DNA of 64,000 bases from Hymenobacter jejuensis (GTDB taxonomy: Bacteria > Bacteroidota > Bacteroidia > Cytophagales > Hymenobacteraceae), in the NCBI RefSeq assembly GCF_006337165.1, contig NZ_CP040896.1:558001-622000 (forward strand), in the 5' to 3' direction. This document shows positions 49,110 through 57,632 of the stretch, piece by piece (position 1 is the first letter of the stretch; every line of letters begins with the position of its first letter). The notes under the pieces were generated by a model. The model was not told the DNA's origin, made no database searches, and saw nothing but the letters and a program-made list of their open reading frames with translations. Position numbers and translations under genes: made by a program.

Positions 49110-50306
49110 CTAACGCCCTTCCAGCGCGGCTACGCCGGGCAGCTCTTTGCCTTCCATGTATTCGAGCAGGGCACCGCCACCGGTCGAGATATAGGAGACT
49201 TTGTCGGCGAAACCCAACTGGTGCACCGCCGCGGCCGAGTCGCCGCCGCCGATGAGCGAGAAGGCGCCGGCCGCCGTAGCCTCGGCAATGGCGCTGGCTA
49301 CAAAACGCGTTCCGAGCGAGAAATTCGACATCTCAAACACGCCCATCGGGCCGTTCCACAGGATGGTTCGGGACTGGCGAATGATTTCGGCGAAGATTTC
49401 GCGCGACTCCGGACCGATGTCCAAGCCCATCCAGTCGGCCGGGATGGCGTGGTTGCCGGCTTGATCGATGTCGGCGTCGTTGGAGAAAGCCGTAGCAATG
49501 ACGCTGTCGCCGGGCAGCACCAGGTTCACGCCCTTTTCTTTGGCCTTCTGGATGAGGCTCTGGGCCAATTCCAGCTTGTCATTTTCGACCAGCGAACGGC
49601 CCGTCGAACCGCCTTCGGCTTTGGCGAAAGTATAGGCCATGGCACCGCCAATCAGCAGGTTATCAACCTTATCCAGCAGTTGCTCGATGATCTGGATCTT
49701 GTCCGAAATTTTGGCGCCGCCCATGATGGCCGTGAACGGCCGCTCGGGGTTGGTGAGCACGCGGTGTGCGTTATCTATCTCACCCTGAAGCAGATAGCCA
49801 GCTATCCGATCTTCGGGCTTAAAATACTGAGCCATCACAGCGGTGGAAGCGTGCTTGCGGTGCGCCGCGCCGAAAGCATCGTTCACGTACACGTCGCCGA
49901 GGTGCGAGAGTTTCTCGGCAAAGGCGGGGTCGCCGGCTTCTTCTTCGCTGTAAAAGCGCACGTTGTCGAGCAGCAAAATCTCGCCGGGTTGCAAATTGGC
50001 GGCCATTTGTTGCGCTTCCTGACCAATTACGTCGTCGGCAAATTTCACTTCCTGCCCGTATTCCTGCTGCAAGCGCGCCACGAGGCTGCGCAGCGAGTTT
50101 TTCTTGTCGGGGCCGCCTTTCGGGCGCCCCAGGTGCGAGAGCAGGATCACCGAGCCGCCGTCGGCCAAGATCTTTTTGATGGTTGGCGTCGCGGCCCGGA
50201 TGCGGGTGTCGTCGGTGATGCGCAAGTCGCTGTCGAGCGGCACATTGAAGTCCACGCGTACCACCGCCTTTTTGCCGGCGAAGTTGTACTGGTCGAGGGT
50301 TTTCAT
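49110..50306 (-). CDS. pgk: Phosphoglycerate kinase
   Basis: A 398-residue glycolytic enzyme. Landmarks are [40 protein letters not shown], the nucleotide-site [12 protein letters not shown] and the C-terminal [11 protein letters not shown] with [13 protein letters not shown]. It converts 1,3-bisphosphoglycerate to 3-phosphoglycerate with ATP gain. It is a single-gene unit, transcribed leftward, ending at the 26-base hairpin. Confidence 0.97.
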   Translation of the reverse strand: MKTLDQYNFAGKKAVVRVDFNVPLDSDLRITDDTRIRAATPTIKKILADGGSVILLSHLGRPKGGPDKKNSLRSLVARLQQEYGQEVKFADDVIGQEAQQMAANLQPGEILLLDNVRFYSEEEAGDPAFAEKLSHLGDVYVNDAFGAAHRKHASTAVMAQYFKPEDRIAGYLLQGEIDNAHRVLTNPERPFTAIMGGAKISDKIQIIEQLLDKVDNLLIGGAMAYTFAKAEGGSTGRSLVENDKLELAQSLIQKAKEKGVNLVLPGDSVIATAFSNDADIDQAGNHAIPADWMGLDIGPESREIFAEIIRQSRTILWNGPMGVFEMSNFSLGTRFVASAIAEATAAGAFSLIGGGDSAAAVHQLGFADKVSYISTGGGALLEYMEGKELPGVAALEGR

Positions 50307-50473
50307 AGAAGGAACGAAAAGGTTAGATGGAGCCTTATACGGCGCGAATGTAGTATAAGCTTAATAGGCTTCGCAGCTTCTGCGGCAAGATGTAGGGAAG
50401 CGAGGATATTTTCCGGACTTGATGGCCTCCGGTTGGCGCGCCAAAGCCCTACCAAGCTTACGCAACATTGCCC

Positions 50474-50481
50474 TACCTTTG
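50474..50481 (+). promoter_or_regulatory. Perfect TAnnTTTG box just ahead of the ligase gene
   Basis: TACCTTTG at 50474-50481 ends eight bases before the ATG at 50490. A matching -33 TTTG is not seen at the usual distance. If this is the -7 element, transcription would start within a few bases of the start codon. Confidence 0.5.
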
Positions 50482-50489
50482 CAGCACGT

Positions 50490-53210
50490 ATGAAAATAGG
50501 CATCTTCTTCGGCGGCCCGTCGCGCGAGCGGGAAATTTCTTTTGCGGGCGGCCGCACCGTATACGATAACCTCGACAAGGCGCTGTTTCAGCCAGTGCCT
50601 GTGTTTGTCGATAGCCGGGGCAACTTCATTCTGCTCGACTGGCACTATATATATAAAGGCACCATTCGCGACTTCTATCCGCCGGTGTCGGCGCTGCCGG
50701 CTTCGGAGCACAAGTTGCAGGTGTACCTGGAGTCATTGGGTGAACTGACCACCGAGGAACAAGACCGCATCATCAGCGAAGTAGGCCGCCGTATTTTGCC
50801 GCACGAACTCGCTGGGCTGATGGACTTTGCGTTTTTGGCGTTGCACGGCCCCGGCGGCGAAGACGGCGCCATTCAGGGCTTGCTCGAATGGTATGGCATT
50901 CCGTATTCGGGTTCCGGCATTCTGCCCTCGGCTTTCGGCATAGACAAGATCGCGCAGAAAAACCTACTCAAAGCGTTGCACCGGCCCACGCCAGACTTCC
51001 GCATTATCACGGCGGAAGAATGGGACGAAGCCAACCCCGTCGCTACGCTCGACTACTTGGTGCGCGAATTAGGGTTGCCGCTGGTCTTCAAGGCCCCGCG
51101 CCAGGGTTCGAGTATCGGCGTTTCCATCTTGCGCGAAGCCAGCGTAGAAAAATTTCAGGCCGCCATCGAACGGAGCCTGTTTCGCAAAACCCTCTCCCGC
51201 GAAGAGTGGCAGGGCCTTTCCGGGCGCGAACGCCTCGCGTGGGTGCAGCAACTGACTGATATCCGCGAAGGGATCGGCCTGCCCGTTGTTTTAGACGAAG
51301 AAACCACCATTATCTATCATCCTGATAATCTGATAGATACGCTTAACATGAAATTCGAAGCCGCCGAGCAAGTGCGCCTCACCAACGTCGACGGCGAAGC
51401 CCGCGTGTTGGTAGAGTCGTGTGTGGCCGGCCGGGAGTTTTCGTGCATTGTAGTGGAAGACCCCCAAGGCAATCCGCTGGCTTTGCCGCCTACCGAGATC
51501 GTGAAGGGCGAGGAAATGTTTGACTACCGCTCGAAATACCTGCCGGGCTTGTCGCGCAAAGTCACGCCCATCGATTTGCCGGAGGCGGATATTCAGCGCA
51601 TTCGCGAAGCCTGCGAGGAGATGTTCCGCACGTTCGGCTTCCAGGTGTACGCGCGTTTGGACGGCTTTTTCAGTCCTCTGAAATCGGAAGAAGCTGAAAA
51701 CCAGATTTTCCTCAACGACCCGAATACGACTTCGGGCATGTTACCGGCTTCGTTCTTTTTCCACCAAGCGGCCGAAATTGGCCTCAACCCTTCGCAGTTC
51801 CTTACCTATCTGATTCGCACTTCCTTGGCTGCTCGGCGCCGGGGCGGCATGCATCCGGTGCGCTTGGGCCAGTTGTTAAAGCAGCTCGACGAGGCGGTGG
51901 CTTCGCGCCAGCACGAGGAGCGGCAGCGCACGAAAGTAGCCGTGATTATGGGCGGCTACTCGTCGGAGCGGCACATTTCGGTAGAAAGCGGTCGCAACAT
52001 TTACGAGAAGCTGTCGTCGTCGGTGAAATACGAGCCGGTGCCGATTTTCCTGACGGGCTCAGCGCAGGAACACAAGCTGTACGTGCTGCCTATCAACGTG
52101 ATGCTCAAGGACAACGCCGACGACATTCGCGAGAAAATTGAGCATGCCGAAGCCGGTCACAGCCTGCACCCGGTGCTAGAACGCATCCGCCGCGACGCCG
52201 ACGCCATCACGAGCACGTATGCCGGCCAACCCACGGCCCAGCCGCGCCGGATTTCCTTCGAGGAATTGGCCGAAATGGCAGACGAGGTGTTCATCGCGCT
52301 GCACGGCCGTCCTGGCGAAGATGGTGCGTTGCAGAAGGAGCTGGAACAGTATGGGTTGCCATACAACGGCTCGGGCGTAGAGTCCAGCAGCGTGACCATC
52401 AACAAGTTCGAAACCAACCGCCGCCTGCGCGAAGCCGGTCTGCGGGTGGCCGAACACCGCTTAGCAACTCGCCTCGAATGGGATGCCGACCCGGAAGGCT
52501 TCTACCGCAGCCTCGAAACGCAATTTCACTATCCCTTCATTGCCAAGCCTTCGGACGATGGCTGCTCGTCGGCGGTGAAAAAGATCAAGAACCGCGCGGA
52601 GTTGGAAGCATTCACGCGCCTGATTTTCCGTAGCCAGGAAGATTTGATGCCCGCCGAGGCCACCACGCTGCACTTGGGCTTCAAAGAAGAATTTCCTCAA
52701 AAAGATGTGTTCCTGGTCGAAACCCTGATTGAGCGCGACGGAGCCAAGCACTTCCTCGAAATCACGGGCGGCCTGCTCACGCACTGGGGCGCCGACGGCA
52801 AGCTCGTGATTGAGGTATTTGAAGCTTCGGAGGCGCTGGCCACCGGGGAAGTACTCAGCTTGGAAGAGAAGTTCCTGGCGGGGGAAGGCCAAAACATCAC
52901 GCCTGCCCGCTACGCCCCCGAACCAGCTGAGCGTCAGCGCATTTCAGACGAAGTAAAACAAGAATTGCGCCGCGTAGCCGAAGTGCTGCACATTGAAGGC
53001 TATGCCCGCATCGACGCCTTCGTGCGGGTGCGCGAAACGGGTGCCGTGGAGGTACTGATTATCGAGGTCAATTCGTTACCTGGTATGACGCCCGCGACCT
53101 GCATCTTCCACCAAACCGCCCTCAACGGCTACACTCCCTACGATTTCATCGACCGGATTCTGGAGTTTGGCAAAGAGCGCAACGCAAAACGAGAGTTGGC
53201 TAAAAACTAG
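50490..53210 (+). CDS. Tandem (fused) D-alanine-D-alanine ligase
   Basis: A 906-residue protein made of two complete Ddl-type units; ATG 50490 begins MKIGIFFGGPSREREIS, while the open frame upstream is antisense to pgk. Unit 1 (about 1-455) has ALHGPGGEDGAIQ, a P-loop-like RQGSSIGVSIL and LNDPNTTSGMLP. Unit 2 (about 470-906) has VAVIMGGYSSERHISVESG, ALHGRPGEDGALQ, SDDGCSSAVKK and IIEVNSLPGMTP. Each unit covers N-terminal, central and ATP-grasp domains, yet each differs from the canonical site somewhere (E-V-N to D-P-N in unit 1; EGSS to DGCS in unit 2). It makes D-Ala-D-Ala for peptidoglycan; one unit may be regulatory. Confidence 0.88.
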   Translation: MKIGIFFGGPSREREISFAGGRTVYDNLDKALFQPVPVFVDSRGNFILLDWHYIYKGTIRDFYPPVSALPASEHKLQVYLESLGELTTEEQDRIISEVGRRILPHELAGLMDFAFLALHGPGGEDGAIQGLLEWYGIPYSGSGILPSAFGIDKIAQKNLLKALHRPTPDFRIITAEEWDEANPVATLDYLVRELGLPLVFKAPRQGSSIGVSILREASVEKFQAAIERSLFRKTLSREEWQGLSGRERLAWVQQLTDIREGIGLPVVLDEETTIIYHPDNLIDTLNMKFEAAEQVRLTNVDGEARVLVESCVAGREFSCIVVEDPQGNPLALPPTEIVKGEEMFDYRSKYLPGLSRKVTPIDLPEADIQRIREACEEMFRTFGFQVYARLDGFFSPLKSEEAENQIFLNDPNTTSGMLPASFFFHQAAEIGLNPSQFLTYLIRTSLAARRRGGMHPVRLGQLLKQLDEAVASRQHEERQRTKVAVIMGGYSSERHISVESGRNIYEKLSSSVKYEPVPIFLTGSAQEHKLYVLPINVMLKDNADDIREKIEHAEAGHSLHPVLERIRRDADAITSTYAGQPTAQPRRISFEELAEMADEVFIALHGRPGEDGALQKELEQYGLPYNGSGVESSSVTINKFETNRRLREAGLRVAEHRLATRLEWDADPEGFYRSLETQFHYPFIAKPSDDGCSSAVKKIKNRAELEAFTRLIFRSQEDLMPAEATTLHLGFKEEFPQKDVFLVETLIERDGAKHFLEITGGLLTHWGADGKLVIEVFEASEALATGEVLSLEEKFLAGEGQNITPARYAPEPAERQRISDEVKQELRRVAEVLHIEGYARIDAFVRVRETGAVEVLIIEVNSLPGMTPATCIFHQTALNGYTPYDFIDRILEFGKERNAKRELAKN

Positions 53211-53271
53211 CGCACACAGTCCAGCCTTTTAATTCTAATTTTCCAGCTCGTAACTACTAGCTTTTCCTTTG

Positions 53272-54057
53272 ATGGCTTTTCTTAAATCGGATACTCCGCT
53301 CGACGTTCTGAAGCACCTGCTGGTGATTGGGCTGTGCGGGGCGGCGTTGCTTTTCGGCTTCTTTTTCATCTACCTGCCCCTTACCACCAACCACGGCGAA
53401 ACCATCGTGGTGCCCAAAGTGACGGGCATGCGCGTCGATAATCTGGAAGACTATCTCGACGAAAGGAACCTGCGCTATTTCGTCGACGACTCCACATATA
53501 ACCCTACTATCAAGCCATTTACAGTGCTCACGCAGGACCCCGCACCCGGCGAGCGCGTCAAGGAAGACCGCAAGATTTACATCTCGGTGAGCATGAAAAA
53601 TCCGCCGGTAATCAAGATGCCGAAGCTGGTGGATGGCTCAGTGAAGAACGCGCAGATGATCCTGAAGAGCTACGATTTGCAAGTAGGCAAAATCGAGTTT
53701 GTGCCCGATTTGGCGCAGAATTCGGTGCTGAAGCAGTTGGTCAACGGCAAAGAAATCGCGGCGGGCGCACCCATCGCCAAGGGTACCCGCGTCGATCTAG
53801 TCGTTGGCGACGGACAAGGAAACCAAGAATTCCCGGTGCCGAACGTTGTGAATATGCCAGAGGACGAAGCGGTTACGCTGCTGGTGGGCCAAGGCCTACT
53901 GAAAGGTGAAACCTTCTACCAAGCGCCCGAAGAAGGGCAGCAGGAAGGCACAGTGGTGAAGCAGCGCCCCGTAGCTGCGCCCGGCTCCACCATCCGAACC
54001 GGTCAACTCGTGGATTTGTGGATTGCGGGCAAGGCACCACTCACTCCAGTGAATTGA
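53272..54057 (+). CDS. PASTA-domain membrane protein
   Basis: A 261-residue protein from ATG 53272 with a short cytoplasmic tail, one membrane helix (about residues 17-38, LLVIGLCGAALLFGFFFIY) and three extracytoplasmic PASTA domains (about 45-112, 115-183 and 185-255). The second begins VIKMPKLVDGSVKNAQMIL, the third FPVPNVVNMPEDEAVTLL. PASTA domains bind peptidoglycan fragments, which suits the D-Ala-D-Ala ligase gene 61 bases upstream; both probably belong to one cell-wall unit. There is no kinase domain, unlike the Gram-positive PASTA kinases. Confidence 0.9.
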   Translation: MAFLKSDTPLDVLKHLLVIGLCGAALLFGFFFIYLPLTTNHGETIVVPKVTGMRVDNLEDYLDERNLRYFVDDSTYNPTIKPFTVLTQDPAPGERVKEDRKIYISVSMKNPPVIKMPKLVDGSVKNAQMILKSYDLQVGKIEFVPDLAQNSVLKQLVNGKEIAAGAPIAKGTRVDLVVGDGQGNQEFPVPNVVNMPEDEAVTLLVGQGLLKGETFYQAPEEGQQEGTVVKQRPVAAPGSTIRTGQLVDLWIAGKAPLTPVN

Positions 54058-54089
54058 TTACCACAACTATTTGATTATCAATTAATTAT

Positions 54090-54127
54090 AAAACGTCGCC
54101 GGAAGCCAGAATTTCGGGCGACGTTTT
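54090..54127 (+). terminator. Rho-independent terminator of the ligase-PASTA unit
   Basis: AAAACGTCGCC (54090-54100) pairs with GGCGACGTTTT (54117-54127), and T residues follow. It lies 32 bases past the stop at 54057. Confidence 0.9.
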
Positions 54128-54245
54128 TATTTTTAGGTAGCAGGCGCTTAGCCACCGGTCACTAACTGCTTTTTCAAAGTCGGATCGGCGTAAGCGCCCG
54201 TACTAAACTGCGACCGTGCGCGTTCGGCTTGCGTAACTTGCTGCG

Positions 54246-56096
54246 ATGATCTGCCCGAAATATCTACTCTTGTTGCTGCTGCCGTTTGCCGCACAGGCCC
54301 AAGTAGTTGCACCGCTCCCGACGGATGCAGCCCGGGGGGCCACGCCAACTACCAATACCGCCCGTCGTGGTACGCAGGCCACGCTGCCGTTCTTCGAGGA
54401 TTTTACTACGCCTCGCGAAGGCCAACCAAATCCGGATCGGTGGCAACGTAGCGGGGCGCTGGTTAACAACCGCTTTCCGGTGGCGCCACCGTCGCGGGGA
54501 GTCGTGACCTTGGATGGCCTCAAGGCCAACGGCCAGCCCTACGGCAGCTCGTCGGCCTACAGCGATACCGATACCCTAACGTCGCAACCGTTTAACCTGA
54601 ACGGCTTCACGGCTTCTAACCGCGTGTATCTGAGCTTCTTCTGGCAAGCCGGCAGCATCGTAGGTCCAGCCAAAACCAACAGCGGCACGCAGCCCGTAGC
54701 TTTACAGCTGGAGTTTCTGGACAATGCCCAACGCTGGCAGCTGGTGTGGGAAATGCGCAGCACCGGCGAGCGCAAAGCCTTCCGGCAGAAGCTGATAGCC
54801 ATTGATCAGCCGCAGTACCTGCACAGCGCTTTCCAATTCCGCTTTCGCTCGATCGGCAACTTGGGTACCACCCGCGACGCTTGGAGCCTCGACTACATCA
54901 AGCTCGACCGCAACCGCAGCGTCGCTGATTCGTCGTACCGCGACATCTCCACCAGTGCCCCGCTAACGAGCCTGCTAAAGCGGTATGCAGCAATGCCTTA
55001 CTGGCAGTACAACGCCAACCCGACACCAACCAACGAGCTTAACGACCGCACCACGACCACCATTAATAACTTCGACGTAGGCCCGGCCCCAACGCCGATT
55101 ACTTGGTCGGGCACGTTGCAGGTGCTGCCTTCCGGGCCTGCGGCAACTTTCCTGAATGGCAACCAGTCGCTGCCGGCTTCGCAGCAGCAGGCGGCCATTG
55201 CGGGCGATGTTCGGGGGGGCAGTGTAGCCATTCCGCTAAGTGGCGAGGCCAAACGCATCCGGCACAGCATTGTGCTGCAAACCAACGAGCAAGATCCGCT
55301 TACAATCCCTAATGACTCAATCTCCCGCATCACGGAACTCGCTGATTACTATGCTTATGACGATGGCACCGCGGAAGCAGCGGTGAGCCTGCCGGCACTG
55401 GCCAGCGGCCCGGCCAGCTACTTCGCGTATCGCATCGACCTGAACAAAAGCGATTACGTGCGGGCCCTGCGCATCTACCCTGTGCTGCCCAATGCGGCTG
55501 GTCGTGCCATCACCATCAATGTGTGGGACAAGGACCCCGCTGCCGACCAGCCCGCCGCGCAGCCCAAAGCCAGCAAGAGCTTTACCATCGCGGCGCAGGC
55601 CCCTGGCGGCAATGGTTTTGTGGAGATTCCGTTTGATGCACCTGTGCCCGTGACCGGCACGTTTTACGTGGGATATGGGCAGGCCTCCATCAGCCAGTTT
55701 GTGCAGTTTGGGTTGGATTTGAACAGCGCCCCTCCGGCTAACTATTTGTTTTACAACGCTCAACAATCCTGGAGCGCTACTCAGACAAGTCCGGCTGGCG
55801 CTCCCCTAATGCGGCCCGTGCTCACCAACGGCGTCGCGACGGCGGTGGCCGATCCGCGCACGGCCGCAAGCATCGGCTTGTATCCCAACCCCAGCAACGG
55901 CATTGTATATGTGCAGGGCCGTTTTGCCCAAGCAACCGTATCAGACGCGCTGGGCCGGTCGGTGTGGCAACAACCCGCCGCCCAGGCCGGCCACGCCACG
56001 CTGGATCTAAGTCAACTGCCGGCTGGCGTGTACATTGTGCAATTAAGCTTGCCCAATGGCCTTACCGTAGCCAAACGCTTGGTACTGACCAAGTAA
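54246..56096 (+). CDS. Secreted protein with C-terminal T9SS type A sorting domain
   Basis: A 616-residue exported protein with signal peptide (MICPKYLLLLLLPFAAQAQ). The N-terminal half looks like a beta-sandwich (TLPFFEDFTTPREGQ, then QPFNLNGFTASNRVYLSFFW), similar to MAM/choice-of-anchor domains of Bacteroidota secreted proteins. The C-terminal 75 residues (GLYPNPSNGIVYVQGRF to AKRLVLTK) are a type A sorting domain for T9SS export and surface attachment. No catalytic motif is seen, so a structural or adhesive surface role is likely. Confidence 0.8.
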   Translation: MICPKYLLLLLLPFAAQAQVVAPLPTDAARGATPTTNTARRGTQATLPFFEDFTTPREGQPNPDRWQRSGALVNNRFPVAPPSRGVVTLDGLKANGQPYGSSSAYSDTDTLTSQPFNLNGFTASNRVYLSFFWQAGSIVGPAKTNSGTQPVALQLEFLDNAQRWQLVWEMRSTGERKAFRQKLIAIDQPQYLHSAFQFRFRSIGNLGTTRDAWSLDYIKLDRNRSVADSSYRDISTSAPLTSLLKRYAAMPYWQYNANPTPTNELNDRTTTTINNFDVGPAPTPITWSGTLQVLPSGPAATFLNGNQSLPASQQQAAIAGDVRGGSVAIPLSGEAKRIRHSIVLQTNEQDPLTIPNDSISRITELADYYAYDDGTAEAAVSLPALASGPASYFAYRIDLNKSDYVRALRIYPVLPNAAGRAITINVWDKDPAADQPAAQPKASKSFTIAAQAPGGNGFVEIPFDAPVPVTGTFYVGYGQASISQFVQFGLDLNSAPPANYLFYNAQQSWSATQTSPAGAPLMRPVLTNGVATAVADPRTAASIGLYPNPSNGIVYVQGRFAQATVSDALGRSVWQQPAAQAGHATLDLSQLPAGVYIVQLSLPNGLTVAKRLVLTK

Positions 56097-56146
56097 CAAA
56101 CAGTCCGTTTATCAACACAAACATTTAATAATCAACCTTTTAGCAT

Positions 56147-56446
56147 ATGCCTGATATCACCCCCGCCGAACTCAAGCAGCGCCAGCAAGCCGGCGAAAAA
56201 CCCACCATCATCGACGTGCGCGAAAACTGGGAACACGAAGAAGCCCGTATCGACGGCAGTCAGAACATTCCGTTGGGCTCGCTACCTGAAAAAGTAGATG
56301 AACTGGAAGATCTTAAGGATCAAGAAGTTATCGTGCATTGCAAAAGCGGTGGGCGCTCGGCCTCGGCCAAGGCGTTTCTGGCGCAGCGGGGCTTCAGCAA
56401 CGTGCGCAACCTAGTAGGTGGCATGACTGCTTACCAGCAGCAATAA
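56147..56446 (+). CDS. Single-domain rhodanese-like protein
   Basis: A 99-residue rhodanese domain. It shows the start TIIDVRENWEHEEARIDGSQ, the anchor IPLGSLP, and the active-site loop C65-K-S-G-G-R with S71 following (VIVHCKSGGRSASAK). It carries persulfide sulfur for transfer reactions in the cytoplasm. The start ATG 56147 is preceded by an AT-rich stretch, and a terminator follows at 56471, so it is a separate unit before ohrR. Confidence 0.93.
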   Translation: MPDITPAELKQRQQAGEKPTIIDVRENWEHEEARIDGSQNIPLGSLPEKVDELEDLKDQEVIVHCKSGGRSASAKAFLAQRGFSNVRNLVGGMTAYQQQ

Positions 56447-56470
56447 TCTACGCTTTACCAGCAGTAGTGA

Positions 56471-56503
56471 AAGGGAGCCGACGGTGTCGGCTCCCTTTTT
56501 GTT
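56471..56503 (+). terminator. Rho-independent terminator of the rhodanese gene
   Basis: AAGGGAGCCGAC (56471-56482), a three-base loop, then GTCGGCTCCCTT followed by more T residues. It isolates the rhodanese gene from ohrR. Confidence 0.92.
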
Positions 56504-56556
56504 TGTTATTGAGCAAACTTTTGTCTCTGTAAACCAGATAGTTGGCTAATTTTTAG

Positions 56557-56595
56557 TATATTTGATTGTACACAATTAAACATTACACAATCAAA
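56557..56595 (+). promoter_or_regulatory. ohrR promoter with overlapping OhrR-type operator
   Basis: A perfect -7 box TATATTTG (56557-56564) overlaps a 9-base inverted repeat, TTTGATTGT (56561-56569) and ACAATCAAA (56587-56595), with a 17-base spacer. A tighter inner palindrome ATTGT-AC-ACAAT lies at 56565-56576. TTGTA/ACAATT elements are the known pattern of OhrR/MarR boxes. Binding here by the encoded OhrR would block its own transcription and that of ohr. Confidence 0.7.
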
Positions 56596-56616
56596 CCCGT
56601 TTATCCTTCCGACACC

Positions 56617-57066
56617 ATGAGCGAACAAGCTGAAAACCAACCGTATTCTCTGCTGAAGCTGGAAAACCAAGTCTGTTTTCCGCTCTATGCCGTTTCGCGC
56701 ATGCTGACGAAGGCCTATCAGCCTTATTTGCAGGCCTTGGAGCTGACGTATCCGCAGTACCTCGTGTTTATGCTGCTCTGGGAACACAACGAACTGACTG
56801 TTAAAGAATTAGGCGACAAGCTTTTATTAGACTCCGGTACGCTTACGCCGCTGCTGAAGCGCATGGAGCAGAAGCAGTGGGTCAGCCGCCGCCGCGACCC
56901 GCAGGACGAGCGCTCCGTTATTATTTCGTTGCAGCCGGCCGGGCGGGCCTTACAAAAGCGGGCCTGCCAGATACCGGAGCAGATGGCCATCAAACTAGCC
57001 ATGACGCCCGAGGAAATGGCGGCTTTCCGCGATCAATTGAAACACCTTTTAACCCTGCTTGCCTAA
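56617..57066 (+). CDS. ohrR: MarR-family organic-hydroperoxide sensor/repressor (OhrR-like)
   Basis: A 149-residue winged-helix regulator from ATG 56617. LENQVCFPLYAVSRML places the redox-sensing Cys at residue 20 in the family position. AYQPYLQALELTYPQYLV supplies the conserved tyrosines, the recognition helix lies in DSGTLTPLLKRMEQK, and the wing is RDPQDERSV. Oxidation of the Cys by organic peroxides releases it from DNA. The palindrome at 56561-56595 is its likely operator and the target gene ohr follows 26 bases downstream. An in-frame ATG at 56566 would lie inside the operator and is rejected. Confidence 0.92.
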   Translation: MSEQAENQPYSLLKLENQVCFPLYAVSRMLTKAYQPYLQALELTYPQYLVFMLLWEHNELTVKELGDKLLLDSGTLTPLLKRMEQKQWVSRRRDPQDERSVIISLQPAGRALQKRACQIPEQMAIKLAMTPEEMAAFRDQLKHLLTLLA

Positions 57067-57092
57067 TCCAAGGCAGGCCTATTTGCCTCAGT

Positions 57093-57521
57093 ATGAGCAT
57101 CCAAAAAATCTACACGGCCACTGCGAAGGCCACCGGCGGCCGCGACGGCCGCGCTATCTCCAGCGACAATGTCATTGACTTGCCGTTGAGCACTCCGAAA
57201 GAAATGGGCGGCCCCGGCAAAACGGGTGCTACCAACCCCGAGCAATTGTTTGCCGCTGGTTATGCAGCCTGCTTCGATGGCGCCCTAAACTTGGTGGCCC
57301 GCATGAGCAAGACGCCCATCACCGGCAGTACCGTAGACGCGCAAGTGAGCTTCGGCAAAGACGGCGACAATTACGGCCTCGAAGTAGCCCTGAACGTAAA
57401 CATCCCTGGCTTCACCCAGCAGCAAGCGGAGGAACTGGTCGCTAAAGCGCACCAGGTTTGCCCCTACTCGCGTGCTACCCGCGGCAACATCGACGTGCAC
57501 CTGAACACGACGGTAAATTAA
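57093..57521 (+). CDS. ohr: Organic hydroperoxide reductase (Ohr)
   Basis: A 142-residue Ohr/OsmC-fold peroxidase. It starts MSIQKIYTATAKATGGRDGR and has the peroxidatic Cys60 (GYAACFDGAL) and resolving Cys123 (QVCPYSRATRGN). It reduces fatty-acid and other organic hydroperoxides with lipoyl-type thiols. It forms an ohrR-ohr pair; the operator upstream of ohrR probably controls both. Confidence 0.96.
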   Translation: MSIQKIYTATAKATGGRDGRAISSDNVIDLPLSTPKEMGGPGKTGATNPEQLFAAGYAACFDGALNLVARMSKTPITGSTVDAQVSFGKDGDNYGLEVALNVNIPGFTQQQAEELVAKAHQVCPYSRATRGNIDVHLNTTVN

Positions 57522-57554
57522 GCCAGGCACCTCTCCGCTGCATTCAGTACCCTT

Positions 57555-57598
57555 TCTGTCATCCCGACGAGGAGCTTTTCCTCCGCTGGGATGACAGA
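57555..57598. repeat. Nested intergenic hairpin (TCTGTCATCCC / GGGATGACAGA)
   Basis: Outer arms TCTGTCATCCC (57555-57565) and GGGATGACAGA (57588-57598) are perfect, and a second stem GAGGA/TCCTC lies inside. It sits between ohr and the next gene. The TGTCATCCC motif resembles dispersed intergenic palindromes of Hymenobacter-type genomes; it could also be a mild terminator. Confidence 0.5.
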
Positions 57599-57632
57599 TG
57601 CATTTTATCCTCTTCACTTTTCCCACCCCGCT

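Noticed and set aside
49065..50489. An upstream extension of the ligase open frame by 475 codons
   Set aside because: It runs antisense to pgk and through a 26-base terminator hairpin. The ligase itself clearly begins at ATG 50490 with MKIGIFFGG.
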